A stretch of DNA of 64,000 nt from an uncultured Pelagibacteraceae bacterium (GTDB lineage: Bacteria > Pseudomonadota > Alphaproteobacteria > Pelagibacterales > Pelagibacteraceae). The stretch spans positions 34,752-98,751 of the forward strand of contig CACBGU010000003.1 of assembly GCA_902538885.1 (NCBI GenBank), read 5' to 3'. How positions within the stretch are numbered: the stretch's first letter is position 1; each line of letters starts with the position of its first letter. Made by a program: the position numbers and the translations under genes. The notes beneath the pieces were generated by a model. The model made no database searches. It saw nothing but the letters and a program-made list of their open reading frames with translations, and was not told the DNA's origin. This document shows, in pieces, positions 31,317 to 41,712 of this stretch.

Positions 31317-31831
31317 TATATTTTTTCAATTTTAACATTATCGTTTGTAAACACACATATATCAGCGGCAACTTTAATCGCTTTTTTAGCAACTTCCTCG
31401 GCAGACATGTTACCTTCCATTAAAACTTTTCCAGCAGCTAGTGCATAATTACCACCCGAGCCTATTCCAATAACATCTCCTTCAGGTTCTAGAACATCAC
31501 CAGTTCCAGAAATAATGTAACTATTATTTTTATCACCTACTGCCATTAGCGCCTCTAATCTTCGTAAATATTTATCTGTTCGCCAATCTTTAGCTAATTC
31601 AACAGCAGCTCTAGATAAATTTCCTGCATGTTTTTCTAATTTACCCTCTAATCTTTCGAATAACGTTAATGCGTCAGCAGTCGATCCTGCAAACCCAGCT
31701 ACCACATCTCTTTTTTCAATTTTTCTGACTTTTGAAGCTGTGCTTTTAACAACAGTATTTCCCATACTGACTTGTCCATCACCAGCAACTACTACTTCGT
31801 TATTTTTTCTAACTAGTACAATTGTTGTCAT
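31316..31831 (-). CDS. hslV: ATP-dependent protease subunit HslV
   Basis: [40 protein letters not shown]. Confidence 0.97.
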   Translation of the reverse strand: MTTIVLVRKNNEVVVAGDGQVSMGNTVVKSTASKVRKIEKRDVVAGFAGSTADALTLFERLEGKLEKHAGNLSRAAVELAKDWRTDKYLRRLEALMAVGDKNNSYIISGTGDVLEPEGDVIGIGSGGNYALAAGKVLMEGNMSAEEVAKKAIKVAADICVFTNDNVKIEKI

Positions 31832-31920
31832 ACCTAATAAATGGTAACTATTTTTGATACTTCAAGTGTTCAGACTGATATTGATATAGTGGGATTATGT
31901 ATGTATACCATTAAAAATAT

Positions 31921-32511
31921 ATGGCTAGAAAAGGAAAAGTATCTCGAAAAACAAAAGAAACCAGCATCAATGTTGAAGTAAATATTGATGGCAAGGGAAA
32001 ATACCTAATTGACACTGGCATAGGTTTTTTAGATCACATGCTTGAGCAATTATCAAAGCATTCATTGATTGATTTAAAAGTTAAAGCTAAAGGAGATACT
32101 CATATCGATCTTCACCACACAACTGAAGATACTGGAATTGCAATTGGAGAAGCTTTAAAAAAAGCAGCAAAAAAATTTGTGGGAATAAAAAGATATGCAC
32201 ATACAGTTATTCCGATGGATGAAACATTAACAAGAGTTGCTATCGATGTTTCAAACAGACCTTACTTGATTTGGAAAGTAAAATTAAAAGTTGAGAAACT
32301 TGGTGAGATGGATACAGAGCTGTTTAAAGAATGGTTCCAAGCTTTCTCTCAATCTGCGGGTATTACAATGCACGTTGAAAATATTTATGGTGATAATAGT
32401 CACCACATAATTGAATCTTGTTACAAAGCATTAGCAAGATCGTTAAGAGCTGCATTAGAGATGGATCCAAGAAATAAAAAAAGCATTCCATCCACTAAAG
32501 GCTCATTATAA
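31921..32511 (+). CDS. hisB: Imidazoleglycerol-phosphate dehydratase
   Basis: [52 protein letters not shown]. Confidence 0.97.
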   Translation: MARKGKVSRKTKETSINVEVNIDGKGKYLIDTGIGFLDHMLEQLSKHSLIDLKVKAKGDTHIDLHHTTEDTGIAIGEALKKAAKKFVGIKRYAHTVIPMDETLTRVAIDVSNRPYLIWKVKLKVEKLGEMDTELFKEWFQAFSQSAGITMHVENIYGDNSHHIIESCYKALARSLRAALEMDPRNKKSIPSTKGSL

Positions 32512-32516
32512 GATTA

Positions 32517-33143
32517 ATGAACGTCACAATTGTTGATTATAATTCGGGCAATATAAGCTCGGTAATAAACTCTTTTAAGGAAGTTGCTAAAGATAAGGTA
32601 AAAATCGAGGTAACATCAGATTTAAATAAGATCAAATCATCTGATAAAGTAGTTTTACCAGGGCAGGGTTCGTTCAAGAGTTGTGTAGATGCCTTAAATA
32701 ATATCAGTGGTCTGGTAGATACTTTAAATGAGTTTGCCATAAATAATAAAAAGCCACTTCTAGGTATTTGTGTTGGTTTGCAAATGTTTGCAGATGTTGG
32801 TTATGAGGAGACTGAAACTAAGGGTCTTGGTTGGATATCTGGTAAAGTATCAAAAATAGATAACCAAAATGGAAAATATAAACTTCCTCATATTGGCTGG
32901 AACCAAATTGACATTATTAAGGATAGTAAAATTTTTAAAGGTATAGAAAATAATTCTCACATGTATTTTGTACATAGTTATAAATTTATACCTGAAGATA
33001 AATCTATAATTTCAGCAACAACAGATTATTCTTCAAATATTGTTTGTTCTGTTGAAAAAGAAAATATTTTTGGGACTCAATTTCATCCTGAAAAGAGTGA
33101 TAAAATTGGATTACAAATCATTAAAAATTTTATAAATTTATAA
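32517..33143 (+). CDS. hisH: Imidazole glycerol phosphate synthase, glutamine amidotransferase subunit
   Basis: PLLGICVGLQMF nucleophile elbow, FGTQFHPEKS. Confidence 0.96.
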   Translation: MNVTIVDYNSGNISSVINSFKEVAKDKVKIEVTSDLNKIKSSDKVVLPGQGSFKSCVDALNNISGLVDTLNEFAINNKKPLLGICVGLQMFADVGYEETETKGLGWISGKVSKIDNQNGKYKLPHIGWNQIDIIKDSKIFKGIENNSHMYFVHSYKFIPEDKSIISATTDYSSNIVCSVEKENIFGTQFHPEKSDKIGLQIIKNFINL

Positions 33144-33161
33144 CTTAATATTGATAGAAAA

Positions 33162-33239
33162 ATGAAAGTAAACTTTACAAAAAGAATCAAAAGAATTTAT
33201 TTTTTAATTATCTTTATTTTGGATGGTTTTAAGGATTAA
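33162..33239 (+). other. Possible 25-aa ORF between hisH and hisA
   Basis: MKVNFTKRIKRIYFLIIFILDGFKD*: basic then hydrophobic; coding status unproven. Confidence 0.2.
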
Positions 33240-33266
33240 TATATTTATCAAATCTTTCAAAAAAAT

Positions 33267-33992
33267 ATGAAAATATTTCCTGCAATAGATATTAAAGATA
33301 AAAAGTGTGTGAGATTAGTTAAAGGAGACTTTGATAATAAAACTGAATACGGAATGTCACCTGTTGAACAAGCAGGCAAATACAAAGATCACGGTTTTAA
33401 AAACCTACACATAGTTGATTTAGATGGAGCTTTAACTGGTGAAACAGTTAATTTGGATATTATTCAAGAAATAGTCACAAAATTTGATCTTAAAATTGAA
33501 ATTGGTGGAGGTATCAGAAATTTTGAAAGTATTCAGAAATATACCGATGCTGGTGTTGAAAAAGTTATTTTAGGAAGTGCTGCCATAAAAGATAAAAATT
33601 TTTTAAAAGAAGCTTGTGAAAAATTTCCAAATAAAATTGCCCTAGGGTTAGATGCTAAAGATGGATATTTATCGGTTTCAGGTTGGAAGGAAAATTCCAA
33701 TCAATTGACTTTAGATTATTTGAAAGAAGTTAATGATTATGGTGCAAGCAGATTAATTTACACTGATATAAATAGAGATGGGATGAAGCAAAGTCCAAAT
33801 TTCGATGAGACAACAAGGGTTGCAGATACTTCTAATTGCCCGGTAATTATATCTGGTGGAGTTTCTTCAATTGATGACATTAAAAAGGCCAAAGAATTAA
33901 ATAATAATAACATTGAAGGTATTATAGTTGGAAAAGCTATCTATGATGGTGATATTAAATTAGAAGAATTATTGAAAGAATTAGATGCTTAA
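33267..33992 (+). CDS. hisA: Phosphoribosylformimino-5-aminoimidazole carboxamide ribotide isomerase
   Basis: [38 protein letters not shown]. Confidence 0.96.
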   Translation: MKIFPAIDIKDKKCVRLVKGDFDNKTEYGMSPVEQAGKYKDHGFKNLHIVDLDGALTGETVNLDIIQEIVTKFDLKIEIGGGIRNFESIQKYTDAGVEKVILGSAAIKDKNFLKEACEKFPNKIALGLDAKDGYLSVSGWKENSNQLTLDYLKEVNDYGASRLIYTDINRDGMKQSPNFDETTRVADTSNCPVIISGGVSSIDDIKKAKELNNNNIEGIIVGKAIYDGDIKLEELLKELDA

Positions 33993-34740
33993 AAACAGAA
34001 TTATACCATGTTTAGACGTTAAAAATGGACGTGTTGTAAAAGGAATTAACTTTGTTGATTTACAGGACGCAGGTGATCCCGTCGAACAAGCTAAAATTTA
34101 TTCAGACGGTGGAGCAGATGAAATTTGTTTTTTAGATATTACTGCATCAAATGAAAATAGAGATACTATTTACGATGTAGTAGAGAAAACGTCGAAGAAA
34201 TGTTTTGTTCCTTTGACAGTTGGAGGTGGTGTTAGAAGTGTTGAGGATATCAACAAACTACTTAACTGTGGTGCAGACAAAGTATCAATTAATACTGCTG
34301 CAGTTCAAAATCCAGAAGTAGTAATAGAAAGTTCCAAAAAATTTGGGTCACAATGTATTGTGGTAGCGATAGATGCTAAAAAAAGTGGGGACAAATGGGA
34401 AATATTTACCCATGGTGGAAGAAACAATACTGGAATTGATACCATAGAATTTGCAAAAAAAATGGAAGATAGTGGAGCAGGCGAGCTTCTAGTTACTTCT
34501 ATGGATCGGGATGGTACCCAAGTTGGTTATGATATAGAGCTTATGTCTAAGATATCTTCTATGGTAAATATTCCAGTTATTGCTTCTGGTGGCGTTGGAA
34601 ATTTGGATCATTTGGTAGATGGAATTAAATTAGGAAATGCTAGTGCAGTTTTAGCAGCATCAATATTTCACTATGGCAAACATTCTGTAAAAGAAGCTAA
34701 GGAGTATTTGGATTCAAAAGGAATTCCTGTTAGAATTTAA
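33985..34740 (+). CDS. hisF: Imidazole glycerol phosphate synthase, cyclase subunit
   Basis: [44 protein letters not shown]. Confidence 0.98.
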   Translation: MLKNRIIPCLDVKNGRVVKGINFVDLQDAGDPVEQAKIYSDGGADEICFLDITASNENRDTIYDVVEKTSKKCFVPLTVGGGVRSVEDINKLLNCGADKVSINTAAVQNPEVVIESSKKFGSQCIVVAIDAKKSGDKWEIFTHGGRNNTGIDTIEFAKKMEDSGAGELLVTSMDRDGTQVGYDIELMSKISSMVNIPVIASGGVGNLDHLVDGIKLGNASAVLAASIFHYGKHSVKEAKEYLDSKGIPVRI

Positions 34741-34741
34741 T

Positions 34742-35014
34742 ATGCTTAACACATTAGAAAACCTAATCAAACTTGCAAGAGATAGAAAGTCTTCACCTGT
34801 TGAAGGTTCGTATACTAATAAGTTGCTTACAGATAAATCACTAAGTAAAGCAAAAGTTTTAGAAGAAGTTGATGAATTAATTGAGGCTGTAGAAAAAAAT
34901 TCTAATAAAATTCATGAAGCTGCAGATGTATTTTACCACTTGCTAATGTATTTAGAGGCTAATGATGTAAAAATTGAAGAAGTAATGTCAGAGCTAGAAA
35001 AAAGAAAAAAATGA
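34742..35014 (+). CDS. hisE: Phosphoribosyl-ATP pyrophosphatase
   Basis: KVLEEVDELIEA...HEAADVFYHLLMYL. Confidence 0.92.
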   Translation: MLNTLENLIKLARDRKSSPVEGSYTNKLLTDKSLSKAKVLEEVDELIEAVEKNSNKIHEAADVFYHLLMYLEANDVKIEEVMSELEKRKK

Positions 35015-35376
35015 GTTACGACGATAATAACATTTTTGCAAAAATTTTACGTGGAGAGATCTCTTGTAATAAAATTTATGAGGACGATTTTGTTTTATCA
35101 TTTCATGACATTAATCCTCAAAAAAAAATTCATGCACTAGTAATTCCTAAAGGAAAATATGTTGACTTAGATGATTTTAGTTTAAACGCTTCTTCTGAGG
35201 AAATGGTTGGTTTGATAAAAGGGATTAATATAGTTGCTAAAAAGCTTGGTATTTCAACAGAAGTAGGTAAGGGATATAGAGCTTTAGCAAATATAAGTGA
35301 TTACGGTGGCCAAGAGGTTCCTCATTTACACTTTCATCTGTTTGGAGGTGAAAGAGTAGGAAAAATGGTGGTGTGA
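35011..35376 (+). CDS. HIT family (HinT-like) nucleotide-binding protein
   Basis: IFAKILRGEISCNKIYEDD, QEVPHLHFHLFGG histidine triad. Confidence 0.95.
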   Translation: MSYDDNNIFAKILRGEISCNKIYEDDFVLSFHDINPQKKIHALVIPKGKYVDLDDFSLNASSEEMVGLIKGINIVAKKLGISTEVGKGYRALANISDYGGQEVPHLHFHLFGGERVGKMVV

Positions 35377-35876
35377 CCGAGGAAGTTAAAAGAAGTTATC
35401 TCGAAATAAACTCACTTCAAGACCTTAAAGAGGGGGACAAACCCTCAGAAGATTATTCCTTAAATTTAATTGATCCAATAAATTTTCAATTGAACAAATT
35501 TTTTTATAAGAATATCGGAAAAAAACATAAATGGATAGACAGACTGTCGTGGTCAGAAGAAAAATGGATAAATTATGTTTCGTCAGAAAAAGTTAAGACA
35601 TATGTATTTAAATTTAAAGATGATTTGGTAGGTTTTTTTGAATTAATCTTACATCCAGAAAAAAATGAAACTGAAATTGCTTATTTTGGAATATTGGAAG
35701 AATATCAAAATAAAAAATTAGGCTCTTATTTATTAACTGAAGCAATTAAAAAATCTTTTCAAAATAATGTTAGTCGAGTTTGGGTTCACACCTGCTCATT
35801 AGATCACAAAAATGCTTTAAATAATTATGTTTCGAGAGGAATGAAAGTATTTAAAACTGAAATTTTAAATATTTAG
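35373..35876 (+). CDS. GNAT family N-acetyltransferase
   Basis: IAYFGILEEYQNKKLGSYLLTEAIKKSF acetyl-CoA-binding motif; GTG start overlapping upstream stop. Confidence 0.85.
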   Translation: MTEEVKRSYLEINSLQDLKEGDKPSEDYSLNLIDPINFQLNKFFYKNIGKKHKWIDRLSWSEEKWINYVSSEKVKTYVFKFKDDLVGFFELILHPEKNETEIAYFGILEEYQNKKLGSYLLTEAIKKSFQNNVSRVWVHTCSLDHKNALNNYVSRGMKVFKTEILNI

Positions 35877-36424
35877 TTTTGAGAAGGAATTTTAAATAGG
35901 TTTTTTGGAAGAATACGATTTTTTCTTATTGAACTAAGAAAAGTTATGTTAAAATTTTGGTAAATATCTGTATTTTGCCAACCAATTAAATCATATGTCT
36001 CATTATTAAAAAAAATTTCTATTTCATTATCTTTCTCAATAATTGTGAAATTTACCAAATTATTGTCAATTATCCTTTCATTTAGACTTTTAATTTTATC
36101 AATAAGATAATTTTTATCTAAAATTAAATTTAATGGAGTTTTTTCTAACGGATATCGATAATAGCTAGTTCTAGTTTTGATAACAAGTGATCTGCCATTT
36201 GACACTAAGATTTTATTATTGCTTCTTGCATATTCACAAAAAATTTTTTTTGGGTACTCAACGGTACAATTTCCATTTTCAATTTTCCCATTTATGTTCT
36301 GTTCAAATTTAAAGTCTAAATTATTTGTATTTATTAAATTTTCTATAACTTTATTTTTTATGTCAGCATTACTATTAGAAATAAGTATATATAAAAAAAA
36401 AATTGTTAAATATTTTAACATCAA
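35873..36424 (-). CDS. lolA: LolA-like outer-membrane lipoprotein carrier
   Basis: Signal peptide; GNCTVEYPKKIFCEY, position directly downstream of ftsK. Confidence 0.7.
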   Translation of the reverse strand: MMLKYLTIFFLYILISNSNADIKNKVIENLINTNNLDFKFEQNINGKIENGNCTVEYPKKIFCEYARSNNKILVSNGRSLVIKTRTSYYRYPLEKTPLNLILDKNYLIDKIKSLNERIIDNNLVNFTIIEKDNEIEIFFNNETYDLIGWQNTDIYQNFNITFLSSIRKNRILPKNLFKIPSQN

Positions 36425-38517
36425 AGAACTTCTCGTTTACCAACATGATTTGCCTTACTTACCACTCCATCAGCTTCCATCATATCTATTATTCTAGCAG
36501 CTCTATTGTAGCCAATTTGTAGCTTTCTTTGTAAAAAAGATGTTGATGCTTTACCTTCAGATCTAATTATCTCTAAAGCTTGTTGATACAATTCATCTTT
36601 TTCTCCTTGGTCTGGGTTGTCTCCAATTTCTTTTTCATCTGTAAAGTTTAATATCTCATCTACATAATCAGGTTCTGCTTGAGATCTCAGAAAATTATTT
36701 ATTTTTTCAATTTCAGTATCTGAAACAAAAGGGGCATGTATTCTTATTATTCGGTTAGCTGACGACATATATAGCATATCTCCCTTACCAAGTAATTGCT
36801 CAGCGCCTTGTTCTCCTAGAATAGTTCTACTATCTATTTTGGATGTAACTTGAAAAGAAATTCTGGTTGGAAAGTTTGCTTTAATCGTCCCCGTAATTAC
36901 GTCAACGCTAGGTCTTTGAGTTGCCATAATAATATGAATTCCAGCTGCTCTGGCCATTTGAGAGAGTTTTTGAATGTAATTTTCAATTTCTTTACCAGCC
37001 ACAAGCATTAAATCAGACATTTCATCAACAACTACAACAATGTAAGGCATTGGAAGTTTATGTTTAGCATTGTAGCTATCTATATTTCTAACCCCCTCTT
37101 TAGTCATCAATCTATATCTGCTCTCCATTTCTTTAACTACCCAACCTAGTACAGATGCAGCCTTTTTTGCTTCAGTTATTACTGGGCAGAGTAAATGCGG
37201 AATACCTTCATAAGTTGAAAGCTCAAGCATTTTTGGATCAATTAAAATAAATTTACATTTATCTGGTGTGTGTCTATAGAGCAGAGATAAAATGATGGTA
37301 TTTATACAAACTGACTTTCCAGATCCAGTTGTTCCTGCGATAAGCAAATGGGGCATGGAGGAAAGATCTCCAACTATAGGTTTACCAGAAATACTTTTTC
37401 CTAAAGCAATTGGTAGTTTGATTTCCTTTTTTCTAAAATCAGGATTATTCAATATCTCACCAAGGTAAACATTTTCTCTAATATCATTAGGAAGTTCAAT
37501 TCCAATAGTGTTGCTACCAGGTATAGTAGCTATTCTAGCAGACTCCGAGCTAGTATTTCTTGCAATATCGTCTGATAAATTAATTATTTTTGATACCTTA
37601 ACTCCAGCAGCTGGTTCGAATTCGTTTAGTGTAACGACGGGCCCATGACTAACTTTTTTAATATTTCCATTGACACCAAAATCTAGCAATATTTTCTCTA
37701 AAAACTCTGGATCATGACTTTCACTTTTGTCCAAATTTTCTTTTTCTTTTTTTGTAGGTAATTCAAGTAATTCTAGAGAAGGTAGTTTAAATTTAATTTT
37801 ATTGTCAGATTTATTTTCTGCTTTTATAAATGGTAAATCTTCTTGAATAAGATTTTTAATTTCTTCTTGAGGAATATATTCGTTGATAACTTCACTTTTG
37901 TCTGTGTAATTTTTACTGTTTCTTTTAATAAATACATAAAAAATTTTTTTAAATTTTTTATAAAAATTAGTTGGATGAAAATTAATACTTAATAAAAATA
38001 ATAATAATATAATAACAATCAGAGTATAATAAGACAGTATTTCATTAAATTTAATTATAGAACTTATAAACGTGCCGCTTAAGTAAGATCCAACAAAGCC
38101 ACCATTACCATTAATAAATAAAGTAAAATCATCTGGGTAAAAATAAGATAGAAATAAAGTACCAAAAACTGTGTAGATTGTAGCAAAAAAAATATTTTCT
38201 ATAATAAGAAAAATTTCTTTATTTCTTAATATATTCATACCTGTAATAATTAATGTAAAAGAGATTAAAAAAGAAACCAAACCCACTGACTGAAAAAATA
38301 AGTCTGAAACAAAACTTCCTTTAAATCCTAAAATATTATTTATCTTAACATTATCAGGAAAAATAAAATTTGGGTCATCAGGCGAGTAGGTAAATAATGA
38401 AATAAATAATAAAACACCTGATAGAAATACTATCAATCCAAAAGTTTCAGCAATTCTTTTAATTGTGAAATTTAGAAGTAAATTTGATACTTTTTTAATA
38501 TCCATTATATGAATCAA
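36421..38517 (-). CDS. ftsK: DNA translocase FtsK
   Basis: 4-TM N-terminus, IAGTTGSGKSVCINTII, VDEMSDLM, C-terminal gamma winged helix (STSFLQRKLQIGYNRAARIIDMME). Confidence 0.97.
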   Translation of the reverse strand: MIHIMDIKKVSNLLLNFTIKRIAETFGLIVFLSGVLLFISLFTYSPDDPNFIFPDNVKINNILGFKGSFVSDLFFQSVGLVSFLISFTLIITGMNILRNKEIFLIIENIFFATIYTVFGTLFLSYFYPDDFTLFINGNGGFVGSYLSGTFISSIIKFNEILSYYTLIVIILLLFLLSINFHPTNFYKKFKKIFYVFIKRNSKNYTDKSEVINEYIPQEEIKNLIQEDLPFIKAENKSDNKIKFKLPSLELLELPTKKEKENLDKSESHDPEFLEKILLDFGVNGNIKKVSHGPVVTLNEFEPAAGVKVSKIINLSDDIARNTSSESARIATIPGSNTIGIELPNDIRENVYLGEILNNPDFRKKEIKLPIALGKSISGKPIVGDLSSMPHLLIAGTTGSGKSVCINTIILSLLYRHTPDKCKFILIDPKMLELSTYEGIPHLLCPVITEAKKAASVLGWVVKEMESRYRLMTKEGVRNIDSYNAKHKLPMPYIVVVVDEMSDLMLVAGKEIENYIQKLSQMARAAGIHIIMATQRPSVDVITGTIKANFPTRISFQVTSKIDSRTILGEQGAEQLLGKGDMLYMSSANRIIRIHAPFVSDTEIEKINNFLRSQAEPDYVDEILNFTDEKEIGDNPDQGEKDELYQQALEIIRSEGKASTSFLQRKLQIGYNRAARIIDMMEADGVVSKANHVGKREVL

Positions 38518-38562
38518 TTATATCACTTTGTATCATCTAATTTTTGTTGTTAAAATTAAAAT

Positions 38563-39633
38563 ATGAGAGTTTGTATTTTAGGTAATGGTTTGTCTAGTCT
38601 AGCATTAAGTAAAGCCTTGGTTAATGAAAAAATCTATGTTGATCTTTTTTATACAAAAAAAATTCAAAAAATAAGTCAATCAAGAACGATTGGTATTTCA
38701 AAAAAAAATATAAATTTTTTTAATAAACATATAATAAATATTGATAATTTTATTTGGAAACTAAACGAAATACATATTTTTTCTGATAATTTGAAAAATG
38801 AAAAATTACTTAATTTTAAAAATAATAATGATCAACTTTTTTCCGTTATAAGAAACCATCAATTACACGAAATTTTAGAAAAAAATTTAAAAAAAAATAA
38901 ATATTTTAAAAAACTAAAATTTAAAGAAAAATCCAATTTTTTTGATAAATACAATATTGTAATCAATACTGATCATTTTAATTTAATTACTAAAAAACAC
39001 TTTAATAAAAAAATTATAAAAAAATATAACAGTTTCGCATATACTTGCATTTTAGATCATCAAACTATTTCAAATAATATTGCAACTCAAATATTTACAA
39101 AAAAAGGACCATTAGCTTTTTTACCCATATCAAATGAAAAAACTTCAGTGGTATACTCATTTAAAAATTATAAAAAAAAAGAAGATCAAGTAATTATTGA
39201 TTTAATTAATCAATATAATTTTATGTATAAAATAAACAAAATAAACAAAATTGAATCTTTTGAACTAAAGTCGTTAAATTTAAGATCCTATTATCACAAT
39301 AAATTTTTAGCGTTTGGTGATTTGCTACACAGAATACATCCTCTTGCTGGACAAGGTTTTAACATGACTCTTCGTGATATAAAAATTTTTTTGAATATTA
39401 TAAAAAAAAAGAAGGAATTAGGACTACCAATAGATAATTCAGTTAATAGGGAATTTGAAGAAAAAATTAGACATAAGAATTTTATTTTCTCTAATGGAAT
39501 AGATTTGATTTATGAATTTTTCAATTTAGAAAGTAAACTTAAAAGTACTTTTTTAAGTAAATCAATACAGTTTGTCGGAAGTAACCCAAAACTAAATAAA
39601 TTTTTTTCTAATATAGCTGATAAAGGTTTTTAG
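38563..39633 (+). CDS. FAD-dependent UbiH-type monooxygenase (divergent)
   Basis: CILGNGLSSLALSKAL; LAFGDLLHRIHPLAGQGFNMTLRDI. Confidence 0.75.
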   Translation: MRVCILGNGLSSLALSKALVNEKIYVDLFYTKKIQKISQSRTIGISKKNINFFNKHIINIDNFIWKLNEIHIFSDNLKNEKLLNFKNNNDQLFSVIRNHQLHEILEKNLKKNKYFKKLKFKEKSNFFDKYNIVINTDHFNLITKKHFNKKIIKKYNSFAYTCILDHQTISNNIATQIFTKKGPLAFLPISNEKTSVVYSFKNYKKKEDQVIIDLINQYNFMYKINKINKIESFELKSLNLRSYYHNKFLAFGDLLHRIHPLAGQGFNMTLRDIKIFLNIIKKKKELGLPIDNSVNREFEEKIRHKNFIFSNGIDLIYEFFNLESKLKSTFLSKSIQFVGSNPKLNKFFSNIADKGF

Positions 39634-39640
39634 ATTCAAT

Positions 39641-40285
39641 TTACTGAAGTGTATTGTTATCAAATACATCGTATGTATAAGTTTTTAATATTTCTGAAAT
39701 TTTATTTTTCCTAACATCAAGATTTTTTGTTTCCAATAAAATTTGTTTTTCTTCTAATGTAAATGGGGATGCCATAGCTAAAGCATTTATAGTTTCATCT
39801 AGACTTTGTTTTTCTAAAGCTTTCCAATTGATTATAAATCCTTTTTTTTCAAACAGTGATTTTAAATCCTTAAAAATAAGTTCTAGATCACTAAATTTCA
39901 AATCCTCTTTTTCATTATTTAGGTCATGATAATAGTTATTATAATCTACTTCTAAAGACCTATATTTTTTATCAGAGTTTATCTCTATTATTTTTTTAAA
40001 TCTTAAAATTCCTTTTAATTCTATCAAAAATCTTCCGTCCTCTGTTTCCTTAAAGCTTGTAATTTTTCCTAAACATCCAACTTCATGTAGGTCGGATTTA
40101 GTTTTTTTAATATTTGATGCTTTAGGCTGTATCATTCCAATTATTTTATTTGATTTCATGCTGTCATTAATCATATCTATGTATCGTGGTTCAAATATAT
40201 TCAGTGGAACTGTAGTTTTTGGAAATAATATAAAGTTGCTTAAAGGAAAGATTGGAATAGTTTTTGGTAATTCTTCTTTTTTCAT
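39641..40285 (-). CDS. LON substrate-binding (N-terminal) domain protein
   Basis: TIPIFPLSNFILFPKTTVPLNIFEPRYIDMI ... GMIQP. Confidence 0.88.
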   Translation of the reverse strand: MKKEELPKTIPIFPLSNFILFPKTTVPLNIFEPRYIDMINDSMKSNKIIGMIQPKASNIKKTKSDLHEVGCLGKITSFKETEDGRFLIELKGILRFKKIIEINSDKKYRSLEVDYNNYYHDLNNEKEDLKFSDLELIFKDLKSLFEKKGFIINWKALEKQSLDETINALAMASPFTLEEKQILLETKNLDVRKNKISEILKTYTYDVFDNNTLQ

Positions 40286-40334
40286 TATTATTAAGATAGT
40301 AATAAATTTAAAAATAACAATATGTTAAATATCA

Positions 40335-41702
40335 ATGAATTTGAATGAAGGTAGAAATCTTATAAAGCAAAAAAAATTCAGTGAAGCTTTGGTCGTTTTT
40401 TTAAATTTAAAAAAACAAAAAAATTTTGATTATAAAATTTATTTTTATTTAGGATTAGCTAATTTTGAGCTAAATAATTTTAATAATAGTATAAACTATT
40501 ATGAAAAATTTTTAAAAAAAGAACCTCATTCAATAAGTACTCTTATAAATTTAGCAATTGTTAAGCAGACAATAGGGGATTTAAATTCTGCAAAAAAAAT
40601 TTATAAAAAAATTATTCAAATTAATAAATTTAATTTAAGAGCATATTATGGACTTTATTTGTTAGATGAAAAGAATTTTTCTAACAAAATTTTTGACACT
40701 CTGTTAGAAATTGAGAAAAACCAAAAGTTAACATTGTATGACAAAGGAATTTTAAATTTTTTATTATCCAAAAAAGAAAAAAGAAAAGGTGATCTTAAAA
40801 ATGAAATTTATTATCTTGATAAATTTCATTCAAATATTTTTGACTCAAACAAGCAATATAATAACTCTTCACAATTTTATTATAATGAAATAGCTAGTAA
40901 TTTTTTTGATAAAGTAAAAATTATTCATGATAAAAAAAATTTTATAAAAAATAATGATATTAACCCAATATTTATTATAGGTTTACCCAGATCAGGTTCA
41001 ACTCTAGTAGAATCAATTTTAACTTCAGGATCTCAAGAAATTACCTCCTTTGGTGAAAGTCATATAGTCAATGTTTCTATACTTGATGAAATTGGTCCCA
41101 AAATTTATAAGAATGATTTTAATATTGGTGAATTTAAATTTGAATTGAATTTAGAAAATATAAATGAAAAAGTTATTAATAAATATTCTCAGCTTTTAAA
41201 AAATGGCAAAAAAAAAAATCAAATATTTATTGATAAATCCCTAGAAAATTTCTTCAACATTGAAACTATAATCTATCTTTTTCCTAAAGCAAAATTTTTA
41301 CACACATTTAGAAATACACAAGATTCTATAATTTCCATTTATCAATCTATGCTACCCGAATTATCTTGGGCTCATGATATCAATGATATACTAGAATACA
41401 TTAATAATTATCTTAATATTATTAATCATTTTAAAGTTAAGTATCCTAACTTTATTTTTGATATAAGTTTGGAGCATTTGACAAAAGACACTGAAAAAAT
41501 AACAAAAAAAATTTTTGAGTTTTGTGATTTAACTTGGGAAGCACAAATTTTAAATTTTTATCAAAGAAAAAATTTATTTAGCAAAACGCTGAGTTTTAAT
41601 CAAATTAGATCGAAAGTAGTAAAGTATAATTTTAATAAATATAAACCATACTATAGTTTATTGGATAGACACAAAAGCAATTATAAATGGTTAAATATTT
41701 AG
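40335..41702 (+). CDS. TPR-containing sulfotransferase
   Basis: N-terminal TPR repeats; IFIIGLPRSGSTLVESILTS PAPS motif; FLHTFRNTQDSIISIYQ. Confidence 0.85.
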   Translation: MNLNEGRNLIKQKKFSEALVVFLNLKKQKNFDYKIYFYLGLANFELNNFNNSINYYEKFLKKEPHSISTLINLAIVKQTIGDLNSAKKIYKKIIQINKFNLRAYYGLYLLDEKNFSNKIFDTLLEIEKNQKLTLYDKGILNFLLSKKEKRKGDLKNEIYYLDKFHSNIFDSNKQYNNSSQFYYNEIASNFFDKVKIIHDKKNFIKNNDINPIFIIGLPRSGSTLVESILTSGSQEITSFGESHIVNVSILDEIGPKIYKNDFNIGEFKFELNLENINEKVINKYSQLLKNGKKKNQIFIDKSLENFFNIETIIYLFPKAKFLHTFRNTQDSIISIYQSMLPELSWAHDINDILEYINNYLNIINHFKVKYPNFIFDISLEHLTKDTEKITKKIFEFCDLTWEAQILNFYQRKNLFSKTLSFNQIRSKVVKYNFNKYKPYYSLLDRHKSNYKWLNI

Positions 41703-41712
41703 CGTTATTAAT

